From contig NC_085140.1 of the NCBI RefSeq assembly GCF_024139115.2, positions 418,946,283-419,010,282 on the forward strand: a stretch of DNA of 64,000 nt, in the 5' to 3' direction. Below, one piece after another: positions 23,365 through 34,559 of the stretch. The stretch comes from Armigeres subalbatus. Lineage: Eukaryota; Arthropoda; Insecta; Diptera; Culicidae. Every line of letters starts with the position of its first letter. Position 1 is the stretch's first letter. Under the pieces are notes generated by a model that had not been told where the DNA came from, made no database searches, and saw only the letters and a list, made by a program, of their open reading frames with translations. The translations under genes and the position numbers were made by a program.

Positions 23365-26222
23365 GTTTACATCTAAACAGATAACATGAATCAACAATTT
23401 GACACCACAATTCGAGGCCGCATCTCTCCATCCTCGGATACGCCCCACGCTCGCCAAGTCGTTTGCACCTGGTCTGCCCATCTGCTCGTTGCGCTCACGC
23501 CGTCTCGTACTGCCGGATCGGAAGCGAACACCATCTTTGCAGGGTTGTGTCCGGCATTCTTGCAACATGTCCTGCCCATCGTACCCTTCCGGCTTTAGCT
23601 ACCTTCTGGATACTGGGTTCGCCGTAGAGTGAGCCATGTCATTCTTCTTCGCCGCCAAACCTCTTCTGCACACCGAAAGATGGTCCTAGCACCCGTCTCG
23701 AATACTCCGAGTGCTTGCAAGTCCTCCTCGAGCATTGTCCATGTTTCATGTCCGTAGAGAGAACCGGTCTTTTAGCGTCTTGTACATGCGACATTTGGTG
23801 CGGTGGCGAATCTTTTCGACCGCGTCTTTCTGGAGCCCGTAGTAGGCCCGACTTCCACAGATGATGCGCCTCGTATTTCACGACTAACTTGTTGTCAGCC
23901 GTTAGCAAGGATCCAGGGGACGAATCCTCGACCACTCGAAGGTATCCCGTCTATCGTAACACTGCTTCCCAGGCGGGCCCTGTCGCGCTCGGTTCCGCCA
24001 CAAGCATGTACTTTGTCTTTGACGCATTCACCACCAGTCCAATTTTGTTGCTTCCTTCAGGCGGGTGTATAGTTCTGCCACCTTGTAAATGTTCGGCCGA
24101 CAATGTCCATGTCATCCCCGAAACAAATAAATTGACTGGATCTGTTGGAAATCGTTCCCGGCTGTTACACCCGGCTCTCCGTCGACACCTTCTAGCGCAA
24201 TGTTGAACAACAGGCACGAAAGTCCATCACTTGTTCAGTCCTCGGCGCGATTCGAACGAACTGGAGTGTTCGCCCGAAATCTTCACACAGTTTTGACACC
24301 ATCCACCGTTGCTTTGATCAGTTCGGTAGTTCCCAGGAAGCTGTTCGTCCATAATTTTCCATATCTATGCCTATACTGCGTATGCCGCCTGAAATCAACG
24401 AACAGATGGTGCGTTGGGACTGGTATTCACGTCATTTTTGAAGGATTTGCCGTACAGTAAAGATTTGGTCGTTGTCGAGCGGCCGTCAACAGCCGGCTTG
24501 ATAACTTCCCACGACTCGTTCACTAATGGTGACAGACGACGGAAGATGATCTGGGATATCACTTTGTAGGGGCATTAGATGGTGATCGCTCAAAGTTCTC
24601 ACACCAGTTTGTCGCCTTCTTGTAGATGGCATATAACCCTTCCTTCCACTCTCCGGTAGCTGTTCGGTTTCCCAGATTCTGACCTATCAGTTTGTGCAGG
24701 CAAGTGGTCAGCCTTTTCCGGGGCCATCTTGATGAGCTCAATCGATACCAACCGACGTAGTCATCTCTCTGCTGCCTTGACTTTCACTGCCTGTACTCAG
24801 CGCCATTCAGATGTTCCTCGTAGTGCTGCTTCCACCTTTCGATCACCACACGTCGTCCGTCAAGATGTCTCCTATCTTATCCCGGCACTTTCGGCTCGCG
24901 GCACGAAGCCTTTCGGGATGCGTTGAGCTCTGATAGACTTGTGTCGAGAACGGACAGTGTTCCATCTCCTCGCACTCCGCTTCTTCCAGGCGGCGTTTTT
25001 CTCCCAGAAAAGGGGATCTGCTGTCTTCGCTTCCGTAATAACGTTCCACGTTCTGCCTGGTATTGTGCAGCGGACGCGGCTGCGTCCTTCTCTCCTCAGA
25101 ATCTGTTCGCACTCTTCGTGAACCAATCGTTCCGTCGGCTTCGACCCATATACCGACGCTGTTCCCGCTGCGTCGTTAATGGCTGCTTTGACTGTATTCC
25201 AGAGTCCCCCGAGGGCCCCATCGATCACCTCTTCCGCAACACTGCCTCGAGATGCTGCGCGTATGCAGTGGCGACATCAGGTTACTCAGTCGCTCAGGTC
25301 GTACCGCGGCGGTCGTCGGTACCGAAAATTGTTGATGACGGATAGTTTTGCGCAGTTTAACATCACCAATAGTGGTCGAGTCGATGTTAGCGCTCGATAT
25401 GTCCTGACGTCGATAATGTCGGAGAAGTGCCGTCCATCAATTAGAACGTGGTCGATTTGTGATTCTGTCTGCAGTGGTGATGTCCAGGTGCCGATACGGA
25501 GGCTGTGTTGGAAGTAGGTGCTAGACCATATTCTTGAGGCGCGAATCAATTAATCGTAGGCTCGTTCGTCAGCCGTGAGGCTGAACTTCATCGGTCTAAT
25601 CCTCCTCTGGCCAACTGAGCGTTCAATTCCTAGATGATTTTGACGGTCGGCTTGGGCAGCTGTCGTACTCACGTTCCAGCTGCGCAGAATGTGTCCTTCA
25701 TCAGTGCTTCCGGAGTGTGGGCTATGGACGTTGATTATGCTGAAGTTGAAGACCGGCCTTTGATCCTCAACCGTACATTCTTTCATTGATCGACACCCGA
25801 TCACGCGCCTTTGCATATCGCTCACTCATGAAAGCTGTTCCCAGCTCGTGTGGTCGCAGCTCTGGTAGATGGTGATTACCTCTAAACGTTCGCCATTGAT
25901 CCCTTCCAACAAACCTCCTGCAGCGCTACGATGCCGAATCCAGTCCGTTAGCACATCGGCGAGTTGCGTGTGCTCCGATGAAGTTGAGAGATTTGCAGTT
26001 CCAGAACCGAGTTTCCACGCTAGTCCCTTTTCGTCGCAGTGGCTTCGCCGATGTTCCGGTCCGTACTTTCTGTTGATTGTTGCTCGTTTTTTGGCTGGTT
26101 GCAGGGCCTGACACCAAACCCCCTAAATTTCTGAGGACCATTCTCCTTATTTCCGGTTGACCACAGTCAAGTTTCATTAGAGTCCCTCGCTACTCGGACG
26201 ATGATCAGCCACCCCTAACATA
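23365..26222 (-). mobile_element. LINE copy B, near full length but frameshifted
   Basis: About 2.86 kb, minus strand, from a 5' region with ctcggacgatgatcagcc (26200) to an A-rich 3' end (tttacatctaaacag on plus at 23367). Recognisable parts: endonuclease (INVHSPHSGSTD, 25825-25550), QIDHVLIDGRHFSDII (25549-25286), linker, reverse transcriptase and C-terminal AKMVFASDPA (about 23470). It is the only copy that spans the family without large insertions. Relative to 37487-44283 it shows many single-base losses that split the frame; these may be sequence errors rather than decay. Confidence 0.8.
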
Positions 26223-27025
26223 TTTTTTAGACAAGTATTAAAGAACTCATGTTGGCTCTGGAGAATTTAATGAGGTTTTATTGATTAATTATAGCCGTTC
26301 GACATGCCATTATTCCAAGATTATTCCGGCAAATCTTCAAAACGCACTAATAACTCTCGTAGTTCAAATCAGAAAGCAGTACCATCTTCAGCGTAATCTT
26401 TTAAACGCGCATCTGATCGTAGGTCGAGAAAAGCCGCAGGAACCTGCTTTACAAAAAATGATACGCGCCATGGTTTTAATACATTTTTCATTATTTCGCC
26501 TTGGTATAGCTTATGTAACGTGTCTTCACGATATTGGGAATTGAAACAACGAAAATACTCTAATAGATGCATGATAGTGAGCCAACAAAATGAAAAAAAG
26601 CATCCAGGACTGCTCACGATCCCGAAGCTCTGGTTTCATATTTAAGCCGTAAGTTACGTTAGGGAGGAGACTTCGGTATTTTTCTTTTAATTGCAAGGTT
26701 TTATGGGCCTGCCTACACACACTATCCACTTTACGGGTTATCTGTTAGCTGATTTCAACAGCTGAGCTCTGTATAATAAGCATAACATTTCGATTAAAAA
26801 ATAATTGTGTTATAACACATTTTGTACATAGTATAAGGAAAGTCAAACCCGTTACCACGTTTTTAATCAAATTGATTTTAGAATTACTGAAATATTCCCA
26901 AAGGAAAGAGGACGATTTGAATGCGTATCGGTAAATGAGTCGATAATCACTGGACGACAAAATCAGAAAAAAAGTATGTATTCGATGCGATGTGTGGCAT
27001 TTTCTCGACCTCTAAAATCGACTAG
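26223..27025. other. anonymous AT-rich DNA
   Basis: No gene or repeat structure identified. Short open frames at 26281-26544 (+) and 26369-26617 (-) overlap on opposite strands and have no motif. Confidence 0.5.
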
Positions 27026-27430
27026 TTACTAACATTTTTCGTTTGATTGAGAAAATTCGACACCAATTGATCTAAATTCAAACAGTTTGGAGAGCCTAGA
27101 ACGAACTGCACATAATTCGCAAGGACTCAGGGCCTTGTGCGGACATGTGAGTTGATTCAGTTAGATACCAGGCGTAGTTGATCAAAGTTGACCAAAGGAT
27201 CGGAACTCCAGAACAATTTGCAGAACCCAGAACACTGCATCAAGTTAATTTGGACTGCTTATAATGCGCAAGGGATCTGGGACTTGTGTGGAATTCGATT
27301 GCATACCAGGCGTAGTTGCCTTTGTAGACCAATTGATCTGAACACCAGAAAAATTGGAAAACCTAGAACATCTGCATCAAAATATAATACGCAAAGCTTG
27401 AGGGCTTGCTGGGAGCTCGTTGATTTCCGT
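27026..27430. repeat. tandem repeat, about 137-bp unit, nearly 3 copies
   Basis: Landmarks accaggcgtagttg at 27167 and 27304, and agaacxxxctgcatcaa at 27100, 27230 and 27367, give a period near 137 bp with strong divergence. Non-coding. Confidence 0.65.
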
Positions 27431-27504
27431 TTTGAAGGTCTTCTTGATCGGTAAATTTTACTCATATCGAATATGGTATATCGAACACACTTAAAACAAT
27501 CGCG

Positions 27505-27660
27505 AATTCGGTAAATTTAGCGAATTCAACAGCAGAATTGTTCGGTAAAATTTGACTGATTTTCGGTTATTTTGAACAATGGAAAAAATTACAAAAATCT
27601 GTAAACAATTACCGAACAGTTCTGCTGATGATTTCGTAAAATTTACGAATACTTTGAAAT
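27505..27660. mobile_element. hairpin MITE with TTACCGAAC core
   Basis: Two arms of about 50 bp carry ggtaaatttagcgaattc ... cagcagaattgttcggtaa and the inverted ttaccgaacagttctgctg ... aaatttacg. Loop of about 40 bp. Non-coding fold-back element. Confidence 0.7.
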
Positions 27661-28546
27661 GAGTTAAATGTGAAGTTTTTTCATTTAATTTCAGTATCCG
27701 TACTCCAGCTGATCGAGCATGAAAAATGCGGATCCCTAGGGACATAACAAACTAGCAAACTACAGGAAGCGAGGAAGCTAGATGAGGTGAATAAAACAAC
27801 CGTGAATGAATTGAAAATCGCCTCAAAGACGACGGAACCTGTTTGAAGCATTATTCTTGATCGTAGTATTCGACATGTTAACCAAGAACTTGTAGAGCCC
27901 AACTTGCAATCAGGTTCAAATTTCCCATAATACAAGTTCCATACGAATGCTGCACACTTGCACGCTTATTTAATAAAAAGATGAGATAAAATTTGCATTA
28001 AAAGTTTAGTCACAAGATGAATCATCGCACAAATGTACCATGCATCTCCATATGCTTTTATGCTTATAAGCTGCTTATCAGTTTTCCAATCCTTATAGTT
28101 CCCCAAGAGGCCCATTTTTGCCTGAAAACTGATGTGGAGATATCGTAATAATTATATCGTAATAAGTTAGTGTTTTAACTTATCTGAAATGCAATCATAA
28201 ACATGCAAGTGACTTCAAAGTGATGATCCCCTTCCTACTTTGACCAAATACTAGGTAGATACCAGCACAATAAGAACTACGAATAAGATATCCGGCGTTG
28301 GCATTCAGATTTTTTGCAGACCATGAATTCTATCAAAAGTGATAGTAGTAGCGTTATACTTATGTGGACGACAGGTACCCGTGTTCCTTTTGCAACTTCA
28401 TAGTCATATATAAATGTCAATTTTTAATAGCTGCAAGTTGAAACTGTGACATCAGAGAACTAAGCATCTGTGAGAAAATTTCGTGGATACGCCGAGGGGG
28501 TATGGGGGTGTTTTCCAAATTTTGATTACCACGTGGGTTCATAATT
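27661..28546. other. anonymous DNA with inverted-repeat arm at 28268-28410
   Basis: 28268-28410 (ctacgaataagatatccggc ... ttttgcaactt) is an inverted, about 80-85% similar copy of 33765-33940, on the other side of the gypsy gag-pol region. 28410-28546 includes an acgtgctgcaatacgt inverted repeat. I see no gene, and no LTR where the gypsy 3' LTR would be expected. Confidence 0.5.
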
Positions 28547-29557
28547 TTAACAATGTTCAACCGATCTAGAAGTTACGTATTGCAGCACGTAACTGAACGA
28601 AGCAATGATTACGTCCGAACCCCTTCGACAAACAACAATGTATTCTTCGGAATCAAACATCGTTGATAATTTATTGTCTTTCTGAACGCGTTTCGTTACT
28701 ACTGTATCACCTTCTGCCAGATCATCCGGCTTCGCTCTGCGTCGTTTATCACTGTACTCGGCACCTTTCATCTTGTTGACATGATCGTGATCTCGAATTT
28801 CCTCTAATATGTTATTGTTTTTCGTCATAAGCCCAGGCAATTTATCCTTAAGTTTTCTGCCAAATAACAAACTCGATGGAGCTACTCCGGTTGTCGAGTG
28901 TGGTGTCGAATTGTACATAAGTATAAACGTTCTGAGGTCCCACTGCCAATCCGATCCAGTTGTTTCTTGACTGATTTTAAATCTTATACCGATGGTGCGA
29001 TTTAGTCTTTCGACCTCTCCATTGGCTTGTGGCCAGTAGGATGTGGTTTTTATGTGCTCAATGCCGAATTGCTTACAGAATGCATTAAATTCAGCACTTA
29101 TGAATTGCGGACCGTTATCCGTTTTGATCGACTCCGGCATTCCAAACCGGCAAAATGTTTCGTGCAAAGCTTTTACCGTCAGGTTTGCTGTTGTTTGCTT
29201 CATTATCACCACTTCAGTGAAACGACTGTAGTAGTCAATAACTACTAGCAGGTTGTGACCGGAGGGTAGCGGTCCAATAAAATCAGTTGCAAGATCAGCC
29301 CATGGTTTGGTTGGGAGCTTGGTACGGATTAACGGCTCAGGGGGATCGCAGGATGCTACGAGAGTGCAAGCTTTACACTTTTTTATGTATTGTTCCACCT
29401 GTCGGTCCATTTGTGGCCACCATACTTTTTGCCGCAGTCTTCTTTTCATGGTAACAATTCCTGGGTGCGATTCGTGAGCAACTTCAATCACACGATCCCT
29501 CAGTTTTCTGGAATTATCAACCTGTCCCCTCTTAATAATAAATTTCCAACTGCGCAT
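28547..29557 (-). pseudogene. Ty3/gypsy integrase
   Basis: 336-codon frame. A zinc-binding region (H28, H31, C61, C64) precedes a DDE core with D92 (ATDFIGPL), D147 (KTDNGPQF) and E183 (GEVERLNR), which together cut and join viral-type DNA ends into host DNA. The real protein would be fused to the upstream RT/RNase H: the frames are offset by a single missing base at about 29502 (gaaaactgagg). The frame diverges from family sequence after GSDVIIAS at about 28600 and stops at 28547; the missing C-terminus is found at 17315. The core is intact, so the element was recently functional. Confidence 0.85.
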
Positions 29558-30660
29558 AATTCTGAACTGAATGGCTTATATTCCTTCGTTTCCTCATTCC
29601 ATGCTCCTGTTTCCAAGCTCTTGATTACATTTTGAAGGACTCCATCGTTCACAAGCTCATATTCTACTTCTTGAACTGTAACTGCATTTGGGAACCCTGA
29701 CATAACCAACTGATAGATGCATACTTCATCCGAACTTTTAAATTCGACAGGATTCAAGATTGGCAATCTTGAAAAAGCGTCAGCCAGGTTGCTAGACCCT
29801 GGCTTATAAACCACATCATAAGAGTAACTCTGCAAACGCAACACCCAGCGCTCTATTCTTGCACACGGCTTGGCTCGTTCTCTGAATAAGAAATGTAACG
29901 GTTTACAGTCGGTTACGAGTCTAAAGCGTTTCCCAAGTAAATATAGTTGGAAACGGTCAACCGCCCAGACCAAGGCAAGAGCCTCCCGTTCGGTTTGGAA
30001 ATACTTCCTCTCTATATCCGTCAAAGCTTTGCTAGCAAACGAGATAATCCTTTCTTCGCCATTCTTATCCTCCTGCAATAATACAGCTCCCAATCCAGTA
30101 GGACTGGCATCTGCTATGACTATGCATAGATCTTGTGGATCATAATATCCCAGAAATGGGGTATCGCATAATGATGATTTTATCTCTTCAAACGCTTGAA
30201 GATGTTCTGATGTCCATTTGAATATTTCTCCCGTTCGCAGCAATTTTCTGAGAGGTTCGGTTTTATCAGCCAGCGCTGGCAGAAATCGCCCAACGTACGT
30301 CACCAAACCAAGAAAACTTCGTAGTTCACTGACATTTTTCTGTACCCCGAAAGCCCTGATTGCAGCCAATCTGCTCTCCGTTGGTTTGATCCCTTTTCTA
30401 GATAATTCGTGACCCAAAAATTCTAGGCGATCCGTATTGAAAACGCATTTATCTTCCTTCAGAAGAATGTTATACTGCCTTAACCGAGCCAAGAGTTGCC
30501 GCAATCTCTCGTCATGCTCTTGCTGCGTGCGACCAGTTACCAAAATATCGTCCAAATAAACTACAACTCCTTCTAATCCCGCTACGATTGATTCCATAAC
30601 CTTTTGGAATAATTCTGGAGCGCAACTTATTCCAAACATCAGCCGTTTAAACCTAAACAA
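29500..30660 (-). pseudogene. Ty3/gypsy reverse transcriptase (C-terminal part) and RNase H
   Basis: 386-codon frame. The RT catalytic box YLDD is at residues 35-38, followed by the thumb (FLGHELSRKGI) and connection region. RNase H has D184 (IADASPTG), E225 (FQTEREALAL) and D251 (LVTDCKPL). Domain order RT-RNase H-integrase is that of Ty3/gypsy elements. The 5' boundary is artificial: the true frame continues across an intron-like 105-bp segment (30653-30757) into the upstream RT half. The 3' end runs into a one-base frameshift before the integrase. Confidence 0.9.
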
Positions 30661-30757
30661 CCAAACAAATATGTCAAATTACAAGCAGAAATAACAAAAA
30701 TTGCTATATATATAACGGTCATGATCTTTATTGAGTACTTTGCTTATACATCTTTAC
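30653..30757 (-). other. 105-bp intron-like insertion in the gypsy RT
   Basis: On the minus strand the upstream half ends TTTTCAG, then GTAAAG...TTGGTTGTTTAG, then GTTTAAACGG. Removing the 105 bp joins GLF-R-FKRLMFG in frame, the conserved Ty3/gypsy RT sequence. The donor (CAG|GTAAAG) and acceptor (T-rich, TTTAG|G) are canonical. Left in place, it puts a TAA in frame at once. The four bases AGGT occur at both edges, so it could equally be a 101-bp insertion with a 4-bp duplication at an AG|GT proto-splice site. Not seen elsewhere in the window. Confidence 0.8.
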
Positions 30758-30807
30758 CTGAAAAGACCCTGTTTTGTTATAAACGTTGTTATTCCTCTGG
30801 ACCGCTC

Positions 30808-32250
30808 CTATATTTCAATCTGGTGATAAGCCTCCTTGATGTCAAGTTTTGAAAAACAAGTCGCCCCCGTAATTCCTCCGAACATCTCTTCTACGATTGG
30901 TAACGGATGGGTTTCTCTGATAACGGCTTGATTCGCTCTGCGCATGTCTACACATAGACGAATTTCTCCGTTATCCTTGAGGATGGGTACAATGGGAGAT
31001 ACCCAGGCTGAAGACTCTTCCACAGGTTCGATTATGTCTTGATTGAGCAAGTATTGAAGTTTTTTAGCGATCTTATCCTCTAACGCAAATGGTGATCGCC
31101 GGTATGGCTGTTGTACAGGTTTCACATTAGGGTCAATCGGAATTTCAACCAACACCCCTTTAATTTTTGGAAACGCCCTGGGTTGCTGTTGAACCGATGC
31201 CACGTCATACCCAATTTTTAAAACTTTGAGTTGTTTCGCCGTTTCGTCGCCCAGTAAACTCTGCTTTCCGTCCTCTGCTATGTAGAATATTGCTTCCGTT
31301 TTATTGTCACCCGCTTCGATTTCGGCCGTAAACATCTCAATCATGTTCAATGGACGGTCCGATCCATACGCCTTAAAGGAACGATCAACATGCTGGGAAA
31401 ACTTGACTTTTGCTCCACTTCTTTGCAAGTTAGACCACGTCTGAAGGTCAACCAAATTGGCCGCTGCTCCAGAGTCGATTGTCATATGGACCACAACGCC
31501 TCCTACCTTAAATTGGAAACGATTTTCCCCCATTACGAAGCAAATGTCTTTGTTCTCATGAGTTGATTGACCTGCGTGTAGATCCTTCAGTTCGTTTGAA
31601 CCATATACAGCTTTTATGCGCTTCGATGACGGTAGATTTGAAACTGAGTCTTCATTTTGTCGTTTTGTGCACCACTTGGCAAAGTGTCCCACGTTCCTGC
31701 ATCGAAGACATTGCGCATTCTTGGCAACACACTCCTGGTGTCCTTTAAGGTGGCCGCGACATCCACAGCCGAAACAGATTCTGGTATCGTCGTTTGATGA
31801 CCATTGTTTAGTCGGAAAATTGCTTCGATGTGTCCTGTCATCGTTTTGATTATCTCGATATCCTTTCGACTCAAACCTGAAGGGTGCGGATGGAAAAGTT
31901 CGTCCGTATTGACGACGAACGCCTCCCTGAGAAGCCATGAATCTATTGTCCGATGGTCTGAATATGTTTCGCTGTTCATGAGGACGCTGTAGATTAACTT
32001 TATTAACAGATCCAGACAACTTTTCCCCGGTCTCAGTCTTATTCGTCAGCTCCTTGCATTGTGCTTCGACGTCTTCGATCGTTTTTCCTATCGCTACCAC
32101 TTCCTCCAAAGATCGATCCTTCTCCAATATCTTCTTCCGAAGCGTCGACGACAAACACTTCTCCGCGATTTGATCTATTATCATGGTTTCCATTACTGAA
32201 CTGCCCGCCAGATCGAAGTCACAACGCCCCGCTTGCATACGAAGCTTCAT
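30808..32250 (-). pseudogene. Ty3/gypsy Gag C-terminus, protease and RT N-terminus
   Basis: 480-codon frame. Residues 1-140 are Gag capsid end; two zinc knuckles follow (an unusual C159-C162-H167-C spacing, then canonical CLRCRNVGHFAKWC at 181-194). The aspartic protease has DSGA at 259-262. The RT begins at about 400, with LCVDMRRAN at 432 and the motif A aspartate at 470 (SKLDIKEAYHQ). A TAG ends the frame at 30808; about 50 nt further on (minus) the intron-like insertion begins. The frame is continuous upstream with 32290-32607 except for another TAG. Confidence 0.9.
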
Positions 32251-32289
32251 AACAAAATCGCCAAAACGTTCTCCTGGTAATTGTGCGAT

Positions 32290-32607
32290 CTATCGAGAAA
32301 CATGCCTTTCGTAGGTTCGTCGACGGCATGGTTGGAAATGAGAGTCCAGTTTCTGAATGGCAATGTCATAAAATGGAGGATCTGGTGTAACATGGGGGAT
32401 CTCATGTACTCCTGGCAAGCTATCGAAGATGTCTTGTAGATCTGGACCCCCAAGATGGAGCAACTGGTTCCGCATGTCTTGTTGACTTGTAATTCCGGAT
32501 GCCGTCAAGTAGTATTCGAGACCCTGTTTCAGCTTTCGCCATTCTGACGCTAGTTGTGATTGATTCACCTTGGCGTCAAACTGTTTAACTGGTCTGAATC
32601 CTTCCAT
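32290..32607 (-). pseudogene. Ty3/gypsy Gag N-terminus
   Basis: 105 codons starting MEGFRPVKQFDAKVN, the typical opening of mosquito K02A2.6-like Gag. It is in the same frame as the 480-codon ORF: after the TAG at 32290 the frame continues (IAQLPGERFGDFV) to the ATG at 32250, so the two form one gag-pol frame broken by a nonsense codon, probably CAG to TAG. A ttcttag|gaaATGG sequence just upstream looks like a splice acceptor but may be chance. Confidence 0.8.
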
Positions 32608-33764
32608 TTCCTAAGAAATATTATGATCATTATTTGAACGCTAATCTACGAGGAAAATCGCCTAATTTCTATCACTAGTGCATTTTCTGATTTTTTTTCA
32701 AAACGTGTTCTGTAGTATTTCGTTTGCAACAACTTCATTATTTTTTTACGAGATATTATAGGGGAAAATACCTATTCTTGGCAGTCTAAGACATTCGCCA
32801 AATTGAATGATAAAAATAATGAATAATTACACTAAAACACAGGTATAGTTCAACTGGTATACATTCGTATGCTCTTCCTTTGATGATTGGTGTTCACTTA
32901 ATATAATATCTTTTACCACAAACTTAGTAAATTAAATATAAAGTAACAGGTCAACGTTTCTTCTATTGGCATAGCAATTTCTATTATCAGCAATGATTTT
33001 GCTCTCTTCAGCAACTAGACATGGAAATAGAAAACTAGTAATGTATTGGTGCCAGATGCTGGTTGTTTATATCCTCTAGTAGTAAAATTCATTCATAATA
33101 ATCGGCCGCACGCTCATCTCGCTTCACTCAATTTAGGAAGAAATTTTATTAATTATCAAAACTGGCTTAAAACAAAACATGAATTTTAGCCTTGGCATCA
33201 ATTTTATGGCACGTGGAAGATAGGCAAAAACATTTAAACACATTGTAAAACAAATTTTACCCCTTATGCGGCCATCAAAAAACAGACGTGAATGGCAGAT
33301 AGGGTACCCGTGTACCCAGATATTGACAATTTCATAACTTTTACCATTTTTAACCTATTTGAATAATGTTGGCCATTTTGGAGAAGGGAACTTATATACT
33401 TTTCGTCCGCTGCCAAGATTTACATCTTTTGTCTTTTGTAATGCCTTAGAGTCTTCACGCGTAAGCAAAAGTCTATCAACCAGTTTCAAATATACAACTT
33501 GCTCTTTACGGTCCTTAGATTTGAAGGTCCTTACATGATATGTTTGTTTCATCAAAATAATCAAGGGGGTTGTGTACAACGACGTAAACTATGTAAAACC
33601 AAATCTATACACATAAGATTGAGCTGGAGCCACCTCATTCGTACACAGTTTCACAGTCGAATAATTGATAATACCCTAAAAGTAGACAATTATTTATGGT
33701 TGAAATGCGCTATGTAGGAACGGGAATGGTTATGATTTTTTTGATGAGCTTGGAAAGTATTAAA

Positions 33765-33940
33765 GTTGCAAAAGGAAAACGGTTCTGTCAGCCACATAAG
33801 GCTTAAAATACTACGGTGTGGCTATCACTTTTGATATAATTCATGGTCTGAGTAAAAATCTGAATAGAAGCATTTGTATTCTAACACTTTTTTAAAATAA
33901 ATGCCAACGCCGGATATTTTGTTCGTAGTTTTGCTAAAAT
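33765..33940. repeat. inverted-repeat arm paired with 28268-28410
   Basis: Shares aaaagtgatag, tcatggtctga and aatgccaacgccggat with 28268-28410 in opposite orientation; this copy has about 30 extra bases (33865-33898). A MITE arm or the end of a larger element. Confidence 0.55.
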
Positions 33941-34559
33941 CAAACCACATGCGTGGTATTTTTTTAGCGTGTGTTTGATATGCTCACAAACACATTCTCT
34001 CGCTCTATTCCGAAAGTGCGCTGCTGCCAAAGAAAACGAACAGTCCCAATTTTATTTAGTGAAACATAGAGCAAATATTGGATAAATTTGCTATTTGTGG
34101 TGATAATCAAGTGGTAATAAAGTGTAAAAAGTAGTTTACGTGTCTAACTTGTCGTATCATACACGATAAAGAGAAGAAACAGGCGATCCAAAAAATCAAG
34201 TAACAGTTTGCTTTTCGTCTGCTGTTTTCTTGGGCGATGTAATAATGGCAAGGATTTCGTAGGTGCAAATTTGTTTCGGTGATTAATTCGTCAAATCTTG
34301 CTACTTTTACACAAACAACTTATTCAAATGAAAGCCTAGACTTGAAATTGTGTGATTGAATCAAATTTATGTTCATAAATAGTGTATGTTTGCTGGAAAA
34401 CGCAAATATTGTTGAGGGTGCCAACAAATGTCGCACCCTGCCAAAGCCGTATTCTACCCTATGTGGTATGGAATTTCTGGCTATAAACACTTGGAGGTAT
34501 CTAATAAAATCAACAACCTTATTGCTGATAAAGTTCGTTTTATTTCACCGTAGCCGAAT

